A DNA stretch of 64,000 bases. Origin: Apostichopus japonicus. Taxonomy: Eukaryota > Echinodermata > Holothuroidea > Aspidochirotida > Stichopodidae. The translations under genes were made by a program, and so were the position numbers. This document shows, piece by piece, positions 39,531 through 49,124 of the stretch; position 1 is the stretch's first letter, and every line of letters begins with the position of its first letter. The notes below the pieces were generated by a model. The model saw only the letters and a program-made list of their open reading frames with translations, was not told the origin of the DNA and did not search any database. The stretch lies in assembly GCF_037975245.1 (NCBI RefSeq), contig NC_092574.1:12797213-12861212 (forward strand), in the 5' to 3' direction.

Positions 39531-40080
39531 AATTTTCCCATTTGCATCCCACTCCTGTTAGGATCGAACGGTTTGTAGCCATCGAATTTCAATAAATCAA
39601 AGTGTTACTGGCTGTTTTTTCATACCACTTGTAAGAGGAATAACTTAACATCGTCATTGTACCCCTCTTGACTGTTGCATATTCTCATAAATTAATTGTT
39701 TAGACATTTGAAAAAAAAAAAAAAATGGTATAAAAATTGCCGCCATTTACGCCTTTCTCCACAAGATTTGGTAGGATCACAAGTTTCAGTTCAATATGGA
39801 TGCAGATTTCGTCCACCATTAAATTCCAAAATTATATTACATGAAAGAGCAACAACTCATCTCTCATATGGTGCAATTATTGGCATTTTACAGTATTCAT
39901 AGCGTTAATTATTATCGCTTTAAAACAGGTACGAAAAAGTAGCAGTCTTGTTATTGTCCGCTAATTTAGGCTGCCCTTAGTGGCTGCTGGGGATCAACTT
40001 TCCCGCCACAGCGTACCCAGCGCTCGTCACAGTGTACAAACATCAGTGGCCAACGGCGTGTAACGTTGATGTATACACTA

Positions 40081-40116
40081 TTGGCTGCTGTTAGTGGCTG
40101 CTCTTAGTGGCTGCTA
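40081..40116 (-). repeat. Right terminal inverted repeat with 13-base iterons
   Basis: Read on the minus strand: GTAGCAGCCACTAAGA, GCAGCCACTAACA, GCAGCCA. This matches the left end at 33 of 36 positions. A further related iteron copy (GCAGCCACTAAGG on the minus strand) lies inside at about 39972-39990. Confidence 0.85.
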
Positions 40117-40129
40117 CGTTCAAACAGGT

Positions 40130-41580
40130 ATTTGAATGAATCACGGATGAGAAAATTAGACTGACCATTTCCAAGGTTCGAATGTTGCTAATTACAAATC
40201 TGAGGGAATTTCCCGATAATGGAGGGAGCTCGCTTGCACAATACATTAGAGTTCCTTCATAAAGGAACACTACTATACATTTAACTTACTTGCAACTATG
40301 CAACTTACTTTATGGTAAATTTGGTCCTTCTATACACATTGCCCTTCCCAAGCGTACACCGTCGGGATTAGTGCCTTCTCCCAATGTGTGTTCCCTTACC
40401 TGCAATACCGTCTATTCAATGTTGTGACGTTAAATAATTGTACATTAATTAGTGGGAAGAAATTTAACCGTTCTCATCATCTCATGCAACCCGACCCCGT
40501 CACCTGTATAGGCACCTATTTGCTATTTACTATTTGCTCTAATAAATTAAAATAAGTTCCTACCGGTTCCACCCCGAATTATCGGTGATTGAGTTGATCA
40601 TCGCTCTAAAACAAAATTTAATTGGTGATGGAAAATCCTCCGAGGATAACAGCAGGTCCGATTCTCGTTTAACTTGCCAAAGGTTCTTTTCTCGCCTTAT
40701 TGCCTTCTGATAGCACTAAGTCAAGGTCAGACGTAACAATTTGGTAACAAGATTTTAAATTTCACGTGCAAAACAATCAATTTTTACCTCCAGAATTTAG
40801 AGTGCTAAATTACTAATTTTGTTAAAAGCTTTCATCTTCTCGGAATTCGTTCTGACTCTTACTGAGTTACTCGCATCGAGTTTTTCGCAATGAAATAACT
40901 CAATTAGGGAAACAGTATACTGTCACTCAGTGCATTGAGACTGGTGGTATTACATCGGTTGAAATCGCACATGGACCGTACTATATTTAGGCTTCCTTAC
41001 ATATACAGGACGAAGAATCTTATCTTCAACCGTGATATATCTGGAGTTTTAATTCAGATATCTCACATTCAACTTCATATGTCTGAAATAATTCTAAAAA
41101 ATTTCAGTTATCTTAAACTTAATTCAGATATCATTCATTTATACAATGGGTACTAACCGCGTACATCACAAAATTTCCGTTATTGTTTTGCTTAGCCCTT
41201 GAAAGTTAACTTACAACGTTTTTGGAACAACTTACTTTTACCACGAACGACTGACTGAAAAAATGGGTACTAAAGTTGTTCCATAGAAATTCCTTATCAA
41301 TTTCTATGGTTTGTTCACATATAGTTGAAAAACCATTCATTGAAAATTCCCTTGAAAACTTAGTACCGTATTGAAATCCTTTGTTATAAAGGTAAGAATT
41401 TATCGATGAATGACGTCAAGTTATACAAGACAGTTTTACGTCACCTAATAGATTGCATCACTAGTTCACCATAGTGGAGCCTAGTGAATAACGTATATAA
41501 AGGAAATTCAACAGTGGAACGGATAAACGGATGTCAGCTTCAAAAATATGAAGGGGTTGAAGGGCTGCCGTCTCACCAAT
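40130..41580. other. Intergenic DNA, nothing recognised
   Basis: Host flank of the giant element, presumably the ancestral upstream region of the TBC1D gene. A/T-rich; no exon, repeat family or promoter motif could be supported. Confidence 0.5.
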
Positions 41581-41723
41581 GTATGTGTATGTATGTATTT
41601 AGATCCTCTTGCAAGCAGGAACTCGCAAAAAAGCCATCATTGGCTTATCAAAGCCGCAAGCTGACCGAAGTCAATCTCTTAGATTCATATTTTTCGTCCA
41701 TGATTATGAATTGTCAACAACTC
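41581..41723 (+). repeat. Dispersed repeat R1, copy 1
   Basis: Shares with 47245-47393 the blocks TTAGATCCTC.TGCAAGCAGG, CTTATCAAAGCCGCAAGCTG, ACCGAAGTCA.TCTC and TGTCAACAACTC. About 85 percent identical by eye. The compact size suggests a SINE or MITE family; no poly-A tail or TIR was seen. Confidence 0.75.
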
Positions 41724-42407
41724 CAACGACTTTATTCCCATGAACTCATCGCAATGAAAAACCTGGAAACTTATACTTCCCATGCAGTCATCACGCATAT
41801 AGCCTTGCTGAGATAAAACGCTGAAAAAGTCACGCTCCGTTCTGGTTACCATCCGAAATTGCATCATGGAGCTGGCCTGGTACGTTGTTTTGGTAAAGTT
41901 ATGAATCACAACCAAATGATTGAACAGGTGAACAACATATTACTATCCGAAACAATTGACCAAGTCCATATAAGGACTGGACCCTTTTCAATGACGTCAG
42001 AGAACTTTCTACAAATACAGCAAAGTCTTACATTTAAAGTTTCATTTACATATTGGAGTTTCGTCGATGTGGTCGGTCACCTGGTGTGAAGTATAAGTTA
42101 CACGCTGTGTAGTAATATAAAACTATATTGCTATAGCGCCCTAGGGTTATTATATATGCCCTGTATACACACTGACGTATATACTGCGGCAGACATTCCT
42201 AGACAGGTCACTTCTCAGATATGAATCACTGAATAGTCTACAGTTATATATACATTAATTGCTATGACTCATATTTATATTTATGCGACGACACAACAAA
42301 CTGAACCTCACCACGCACGGTACACCCATTCCCATTCACAAACTCCAACCCCCCTCCCTCCCCTCACCGTGAAGAAGTCATACGTACTGATATGCCTACT
42401 TGATGAA

Positions 42408-42700
42408 TCAGTGGCGTAGGAAGTTTCTAAAAAAGTGGGAGAATTGGGAGCCCCTCTCTTCCCACGCTTATGGATAGTGCAGTTTCTGTCTTCCTTAAAC
42501 TTGTTCGCACATTTTGGAAAGGTCAAATAGTTATAGATGAACTCTATGACTTTACGAAGCAGTCACGGAATAATTAATATGAGTCAGGTTTAGCTGCCGC
42601 CACATGTAATCCTCCTATATGAACTAATTGTATACCACTGGGGTCACCAAGAGAGAGGTGTGGGGGGGGGGGCGGAGGAGGGAGGGTTGGGGAGATATGC
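42408..42700 (+). mobile_element. hAT-type MITE fragments
   Basis: CAGTGGCGTAGGAAG at about 42410 is a hAT-type left end. CACTGGGGTCACCAAG at about 42637 resembles the left end of the element at 45627. Neither has a visible right end or duplication, so both are fragments, followed by G-rich low-complexity sequence. Confidence 0.5.
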
Positions 42701-43623
42701 AGCTGAAAGTAAAATATCCGCTCCCCTGGTTCCCCTAATCACAACTTTAGGTAAAAAAGTACAAAGCACTCACACATAGGCTAATAAGTAACGCTTTCAT
42801 GTACTTCCTTCACGCATAGTTTCTAAGCTTGTGTACTGCTGTATTTTATGTTCGTTTCAAGGTTTAGTGTTTACTAAAAGAAAGGTCCATAGTACGTCGT
42901 CTACTATTCTATTATAATGTTTAACTATCGAACCATTACACAAATAATATCATAAACAGGCGCGTATCCAGGATTTTCTAACCCGGGGGGCGCGAATTAC
43001 TATCTAAGCGGAGCGCCACCATCGGTTGGCGCGGAGCGTACAAGAAAAGTTCTGGTTTTGATACCCCCCAGATCACCGGAAATGGCACTTCTCGGGCTTG
43101 AAAATGAGCAACCAGATGTACACTTTTGCCTGAGAAGCAAGTATTTCCCAAAAGTTTTTTCCATCCATAACCTTTTTGAAGATTGTCACCAGTCACACAT
43201 CATGTTCGACCTGATTGCATGTCCTATGGATCATTGCTTTTGTAGGTTATTCTACGTCACGGCCCACAATATCCGAAAGCCCCACTTTTCAAGGTTTTAA
43301 GCCCATTACTTGTTGAGAATTTGAAAATTGACTTTTCTCGTGAATAAAATCACTTGAAAACATACCCATAATGTTGCACAAAATTCAAACTATAGACAAC
43401 CAATACAGAAAAACCTCCTTGAACCCCTAACAGACAGGTGAAAATTGAACGAGTAGAGGAAAGTATGATGAAGAATGTTGGTGAGGAAATTTTGGAAAAT
43501 TCCGACACAGTTAATTTATTGGTGTAGAAATATTGCAACCTCTTATAATGGCTTTTACAAAACTTGGTTGAATGAACAGAAAAATAGGAGATATTTCCGA
43601 TATCAGGTATATCGAAACCGAAC

Positions 43624-44072
43624 ACTTCACTCATAGGCGTAGGTCCCATAGGAGGAGGGGGCTGCAGCCCCCCCCCCCAATTGTTTTCCCATTTTTTTGG
43701 AGCACCTACTGAAAGAAAAATAAATAGCAATGAATAGCTTAAAAATGATCTCCTTGGTAATTGAAATAAAGTTGTAAGCTTGGCCGACATTACTACTGTA
43801 AAAGAGAGTTTTGACATAAATGGATCTGTATGCTTTTTCTCCATCTACATAAGACATTTGGTTGTTTACATTAGCATCCGGCGGTATACTGTGCAACTTT
43901 GACGGACCGTGCGGTACACGATGCCATACAATGTAATGACCGATCTTGCCTATATGATATTGGCATCGACATGTTGAATGCGCGCTTCGCGCGCGAAAAA
44001 TGTTGGCATTTTTTTCGGGCAAGTCATTACAGCCCCCAAATCCAATCTGGCTCCTACGCCTTTGACTACACA
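43624..44072. mobile_element. hAT-type MITE (43632-44064)
   Basis: Ends CATAGGCGTAGG and (reverse complement of the right end) CAAAGGCGTAGG; 433 bp. Flanking 8-mers ACTTCACT and ACTACACA match at 6 of 8, as expected for an old duplication. The minus-strand open frames across it are not protein-like. Confidence 0.65.
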
Positions 44073-44574
44073 CATTGACAGTTTTTGAGGCTGTACATCG
44101 TGGAACATGCATTTCAATGCTCATTGATATGATGTTATATCTGCTCTTTGCTTTACAAATTCGAACAGGCGTGTAGCGAGTAATTGCCAAGGGAGGGCGA
44201 AGCCTGTAGGCAAACTATCTAAGCGAAGCGCCACCATGAGTTGGCGCGAAGCGTACAAGAAAAATTTTGGCCGAAACTGCCTCCCAGATCGCTGGAAATG
44301 ACACTTCCCAGGCCTTGTAAGTTGCATCTAAGGATTGTCTATTTTGAAATTACTAGCGATGTCATAAAGAAAATTTGCTCGGGGGGGGGGGCGGTCGCCC
44401 CCTTCCCGAAATGCGTTATGTTCCCCGACGACTCGGTCGAGTTCAAGTACATTAGTGAGAGAGGAAAAACGGAAACGTCAAAAATGGAGTTGTCGGGGTA
44501 AGGGGTAGGGTGAGGCGCACACCCCCTCCGTAATCCTTGATCTGTCACTGGCTACCCTGTGTATATAATAGGGA

Positions 44575-44735
44575 TCTTTCTCTTCCCGAGGTCTTGGCTA
44601 TCTTCTACTCCCTCCTTTTCTCCTTTTTCTCTCTTTTTTGTTTTTCTTTTCCCTTCCTTCCTCTCCTCCTTTTCTTTTTTCCCCTCCTTTTCCCTTTTTC
44701 TTCTCTTTTTTTTCTCTCCTCTTTTCCTTACCCGG
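44575..44735 (+). repeat. Polypyrimidine low-complexity tract
   Basis: About 160 bases almost entirely C and T on the plus strand. The open frames on both strands here are artefacts of the composition. Confidence 0.9.
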
Positions 44736-45618
44736 GGGGCGCGCGCCCCCAACGCCCCCCTGGATACGCACCTGATAAAGATGGAAGAATTGAAGACGAT
44801 GACAGCAAATATAGTAACCTTAGGATGTTTGGGCAACTGATCGAGGTATAGTCATCATATGTCACCAGTGTATGTCCGTATATCAGAACCGTAAACATAT
44901 AAAGGGCGCTATGAAAGAACGCCCGTTTTTGACCCACGGAACGCATAGCAATGATAGGCATTGATTTGAGTCCCTTTTATTTCCTCCTCGTTTTCCGGTC
45001 ACTGCGTGAAAGTAATCAGTGCTATAGGCCTATGAAGGCTATGAGTATAAGGACTTGAATGTTGAGGTCTGTCGAAATGTAAGCATGCAATAATTTTCTG
45101 TGAAATTTTTCGTTTAACCACTGAACTGAAGAACTAAACAATGTTCCAAAATTTTGCGGAAACTAATGATAGGCTATTGAACAAATTTCTCACGGTTCAC
45201 TGCATTAAGTAACATTACGTTGCAAATTGTCTAGTCGGAAACCGGTTTATATGGCCATATATACAGGTATAGGACACCGTCCCTTTTCTTCAGAAAATCG
45301 GCAAACTTTTGCTGTTAAAAGTGCGCAATTCATCAAAGACCGTTTTTTTCCCGTCATTTTCCCTTTTAACTCTTGGTCTATATAACATATCAATAGACAC
45401 TTCCTTCCCTTAAAATATGCGTTGATGACGTACATGCCCTTTATTTACTGAAATTAATAGGCCTACGTGATGCATGATCAGGAAGCGTGACAGTTTACAA
45501 TTGGCACCGTCAATTATTCAGTCTCAATAATACGCGCAGAGCCTGGGTGACGGCTACCCCCCCCAGAAATCCCTTCACCGCCATACGAGAACAATTAATT
45601 GCACCAGGATGCCCTGCA

Positions 45619-45996
45619 CACCCATCCAGTGGCGTCACCAAGGGGTGGCCGGGTGTGGCAGGGGGAACGTGCCCTCCCCCCAAAAATCGTGCGCCCCATG
45701 TGCCCCCAGATGCGATTTGTAGTGTCAAATAAATACTCAAACATAAACTTTATCTGCCTCAATTAAAACATAAATATTGGACAGACTAAGCCCGAAAATT
45801 CTTGTACATAAAGTTACTTCAAGTTGCAAAACATAGCACCAGATATTGCATCTAAGGACCTATAATAAAAAAATTCATCCCCTCCCCTTAGATCCCTCCC
45901 CCAGGACGGTATTCACAAGTAAACATTGTGCCCCCCTGATTATAGTGCAGCTGTACCCCCAAGATTGAAATGTCTGGCGACGCCATTGCACCCATC
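45619..45996. mobile_element. hAT-type MITE (45627-45988)
   Basis: A perfect 8-bp duplication CACCCATC (45619-45626, 45989-45996) flanks a 362-bp element with ends CAGTGGCGTCACCA and CAATGGCGTCGCCA (right end reverse-complemented). It contains the shared G/C-rich core in reverse near 45880-45920. Non-autonomous. Confidence 0.9.
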
Positions 45997-46340
45997 ACGA
46001 TCTCACAGCAAAAGGAAAGGGTAATTCCCATAGCTCATCGAAGAGATAGCACATATACACAGCTTCGTTCGCCGACAGTTCGTCGGTGCTTCACGACATA
46101 TTTCTAGACTTGAGAGTTACATGGATGTTTCAGTTTACAACTAAAAGTTATTTTATGTCATGAACTGAGTTTAGAAGTAAAAAGGTGGCAAGACGCACAA
46201 ATGTTTGAACAGCGGTCTGCTTGGGTAGAGGGCACATGGTCTTATCGATAAAACAACCACCTTATGGTTAATTACTTGTAGAAACTGTCGTGTTAAAAGT
46301 ACAGCCCGGTGAGTCAAATTTCTACGACGATCTAGAGAGG

Positions 46341-46723
46341 TTGAGTGGGGGGGGGGGCTGAAGACTGATGGCCGGCCTGGGGGAGGGGTCTAAGGGTGTC
46401 CCCCTCCCCTTTGGAAATTTTTTGCATTTCCAGGTGGCCTCAGATGCAATTTGGTGCAACATAGCACACTTCAACACCCACTCCATTTTGTAAATAATTT
46501 TGCATTTTCAACTGGCCTTAGATGCAATTTGGTGCTCCAAATGAGATTTTTTTCTGCCAAAATGTTCTGAGTAAAATGACGAATGTTGTTATCATTTATT
46601 GAGAAATGAAAAAGGGGTTTTCTGATTTGCGAAGCGGGGGGGGGGGGGCGGAATGATACTTCCGCCCCCCATATTTTTCACTGGGGGATGGAGCCCCCAG
46701 CCCCCCCGGTTCCTACGCCCTTG
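46341..46723 (+). mobile_element. 5'-truncated hAT-type MITE
   Basis: Internal sequence matches the copy at 57864 (TGAGTGGGGG, CTGAAGACTG.TGGCCGGCCT, G-rich core, CAGATGCAATTTGGTGCAA). The right end reads CCTACGCCCTTG. The first ~22 bases of the family are missing. AGAGAGG occurs just outside both ends, 7 of 8 bases of a possible duplication. Confidence 0.7.
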
Positions 46724-47002
46724 AGAGAGGACATGGTAAAAAAACGTACTGCATAATAATTTTTTATGTCCTCTCTAGAGCTTCGTTCAATTGCAAACCG
46801 GTTGGGGGGAGGGGGGTCGCTGGCCGGTGACAAAGACAGTAGTTAATTACTCATCCCAAACGCGATTTTTTTTTTTTTTGTGGTACAGCGACAAAGAAAG
46901 AAAAAAATCGTGTCCGGACGAAACATATACTGCAACGTCCGACGCGACTAGGGCTCAGTGTGTATATATTATACATTATACTATTGTATATATTATATTT
47001 TA

Positions 47003-47217
47003 CAACACCTAATTATATTCCGGCCATTTGATTGGTCAATTGCTCGTCGATTGCATGCAAAATCCGCTCTATTGCACTCTATGAAGTAGAACCATGTGTT
47101 ATACTTTCTTGATAGCACTTTTTTCAATGGTAAGAGAGCAGAGGAACCTGTCTGTTCAAAACAATCTGTTGCATGAGTGCATTTTACATCCAATTACATC
47201 CAAATTTGAAGGTGTTG
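47003..47217. mobile_element. Possible TA-flanked MITE
   Basis: CAACACCT at the left and AGGTGTTG at the right, each bordered by TA, are consistent with a mariner-type MITE of 215 bp. The exact match covers only 8 bases, so this is tentative. Confidence 0.35.
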
Positions 47218-47244
47218 TATAAAACAAATAATGAATGGTTTCAT

Positions 47245-47393
47245 TGTATGTATATGTATATTAGATCCTCCTGCAAGCAGGAACTCGCGAAGAAGCCTAA
47301 TTGGCTTATCAAAGCCGCAAGCTGACCGAAGTCAGTCTCTCACATTCACATTTAACGTCCATGATCATGAATTGTTAATTGTCAACAACTCTG
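47245..47393 (+). repeat. Dispersed repeat R1, copy 2
   Basis: Second copy of the family at 41581-41723, in the same orientation, with a small duplication TTGTTAATTGTCAAC near its end. Confidence 0.75.
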
Positions 47394-47483
47394 TAACTGG
47401 ACGACATTCATTAATCTGGGAGTGACTCGAAGTGACTCCACATACATTAATTTGGGAGTGACTCTGGGAGTGACTCCATTCGT

Positions 47484-47605
47484 GCAATAGTGCAAATATT
47501 TCATTCGTTGAAAGATGTAATTTGTTCCATTCAACGAGGCGCAGCCGAGTTGAATGGACATTCCATCTTTAAACTCATGAAATATTTGCACGCCACTATT
47601 GCACT
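47484..47605. repeat. Imperfect ~120-bp palindrome
   Basis: ATAGTGCAAATATTTCAT at the left pairs with ATGAAATATTTGCAC at the right. Inner arms TTCCATTCAAC and GTTGAATGGA flank a GAGGCGCAGCCGA loop. It is a foldback structure of MITE type, with no clear duplication found. Confidence 0.75.
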
Positions 47606-47727
47606 CATAACCATTTATTATTTGTATACTGTCATTGCTGTATTTTGAAGGATGACCGATCGTAGGAGGTAGTACCTTCATCATCAAGCGGCAAGCACAT
47701 TTGCAGAAAATTTCAGACAAACTTATA

Positions 47728-47794
47728 ATGATGGAGATTCAAGTCGTCACGGTGTCTATCATCTTATCAATTTGTGGGAAGGTGTTTTGTGACC
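47728..47794 (+). CDS. IDS: Candidate IDS exon 1: signal peptide
   Basis: ATG at 47728 (or 47731) opens a frame of hydrophobic signal-peptide character (MMEIQVVTVSIILSICGKVF). A phase-1 GT at 47795 joins in frame to the acceptor at 48978. With it the protein is 558 residues, close to the 550 of human IDS. The donor GTCAAG is weak, and no other signal exon was found upstream. Confidence 0.5.
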
Positions 47795-48157
47795 GTCAAG
47801 TCCAATTACCTATGCCCGAATTTAGTAAGCGACGGAATAGGCTTTCACACGATCACAATGCACGATAAAGATTTAGCCTAGGTCAATGTCGTGTACAGGT
47901 TGTATTAATACTAGTTAAGTCTGTGAAGCGACCTATAGGGATATGCCTATGCATACTCTGAATGTCACGTATGTATTAACCATACCATACCTTAGTTTCT
48001 TTTTATTTCTACTTTTGCTTATGTATTTCAGGGCTTTACGCTAACCCAGTTAAATAATAAATAAATAACCAGTATTGTAATTTGTAACCAAGTAGTTTTT
48101 GTCGGTTCCAGTGCCATTCCGCCATGTAGGTATACCGCCATACCATAGGTTCTACCA

Positions 48158-48212
48158 TAGGTTTCGATCCTTTCTGCCATGGCGGAAAGGTTCGAAACCT
48201 ATGGCGGAAAGG
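48158..48212. repeat. Near-perfect palindrome upstream of IDS
   Basis: CCATAGGTTTCGA and TCGAAACCTATGG are exact reverse complements; the inner arms CCTTTC.GCCAT and GGCGGAAAGG also pair. If exon 1 is at 47728 it lies within IDS intron 1; otherwise it is near the promoter. Confidence 0.85.
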
Positions 48213-48616
48213 TACATTTTGCCTGACTTTAGAATCCGTACCATATGAATGGGAAAGCTTACTTCGAATCAGCAGAGTAACAACTGTATAATCCGGCTAA
48301 ACGTGTGTGCTCGCATCGGCTTGGTTTCTGTCAATAGCGGCCTCCCAAATCAATAGAATAACAGTCAGTGAATAGGTGTGTCACGTGAATGATTCGCTTA
48401 ACTGAATTAAAGGTGTAGAGTTCCAAATAAATTTAATGAGCCAAATGAATTAAAGGGTTCCTAAACGGGCTTCTGATACAAACGGAGCTGTGCCACGTGC
48501 TATTGTAAACTGAAGAAACGGAATACAGGAAGTAATGCTTTACTTGAGAATGCCACAAATGTTCTGCCAAGTAGCCATTCATATATGTGAATGTTTCGTT
48601 CCATATGCTGGTAAAC

Positions 48617-48650
48617 TTAGACGTTTCTTTTTGCGTGAGTCTTCACACCC
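48617..48650 (+). mobile_element. Right-end relic of the 18821-type MITE
   Basis: TTAGACGTTTCTTTTTGCGT and GAGTCTTCACACCC match the right terminus at about 19138-19171; TTTAA follows after AG. The rest of the element is absent. Confidence 0.6.
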
Positions 48651-48978
48651 AGTTTAATGTAGGCAGAAGTTTTGCAAACCTTATTGAAGTCTTGTAGCTA
48701 AAGGATAAAAGTGTATGCACAGAATAAATGTAGCTTTGGAATGGCTTTCCTATGAAAATATATTGCAGGTTTAGCGTGTATCATATCTGGGTTACTGTTT
48801 AGTGTTTACCATAATGTATGGGCCCCTATGTTATTCTCTCATTTGGTTTCAATTATTTGGGCAGGGATTGAAATACATACTCATCTGTGATGCTGTGCAA
48901 AAGCAGCTGACTCCTTTCTTAACAGGATAAGAAGCAATCTTTTGCAGTGGATAACACTTTGTTTTACTGTTTGTACAG

Positions 48979-49124
48979 ATCAAGCAGAAGGAAGACCAAA
49001 TGTTTTGTTCTTGGTCGTGGATGATTTAAGACCAGAACTTGGTTGTTATGGTTCCCCAGTTATAACACCTAACATCGATCAGTTAGCCATTCAATCAATA
49101 AGGTTTGCCAATGCCCATGCACAG
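48979..49124 (+). CDS. IDS: IDS exon 2: first catalytic aspartates
   Basis: Encodes [18 protein letters not shown] and IDQLA, the standard sulfatase N-terminal strand with two metal-binding Asp. Acceptor TTTGTACAG, donor GTGAGA. Confidence 0.95.

Larger units (their letters stand above)
23551..40129. mobile_element. Giant foldback-like DNA transposon with satellite arms (16,579 bp)
   Basis: ATTTGAATG occurs directly outside both ends (23542-23550 and 40130-40138): an exact 9-bp candidate target duplication. The ends are inverted repeats of about 45 bp, with CCT..TTGAA then GTAGCAGCCACTAAGAGCAG on both sides, differing at few positions. Inside, the layout is mirror-symmetric. From the left: satellite A (minus orientation), ~146-bp repeat B (minus), a short centre, repeat B (plus), satellite A (plus). 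Known background: foldback elements (Drosophila FB, sea-urchin TU) have long inverted ends made of tandem sub-repeats, and FB and Mutator-like elements make about 9-bp duplications. A decayed transposase-like frame at 34271-34663 may be its own. The superfamily assignment is inference. Confidence 0.72.
42957..44774. mobile_element. TIR-bounded composite region (CAGG...CCTG)
   Basis: The left end CAGGCGCGTATCCAGG and the right end, reverse-complemented CAGGTGCGTATCCAGG, are 15/16 identical, with ATAAA directly outside both. Two copies of one sequence lie inside (about 42957-43090 and 44166-44325), sharing CTATCTAAGCG.AGCGCCACC and GTTGGCGCG.AGCGTACAAG. This could be one element with a 5-bp duplication that took in others, or two relatives side by side. 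A hAT MITE (43632-44064) is nested in it. Confidence 0.5.

Noticed and set aside
40174-40190. GGTTCGAAT resembling a tRNA B box
   Set aside because: No A box or cloverleaf could be built around it.
43350-44190. 164- and 187-codon minus-strand frames
   Set aside because: They cross a hAT MITE and G/C homopolymers; composition is not protein-like.
44537-44851. Phe/Ser-rich and Lys/Glu-rich frames on both strands
   Set aside because: Products of a polypyrimidine tract.
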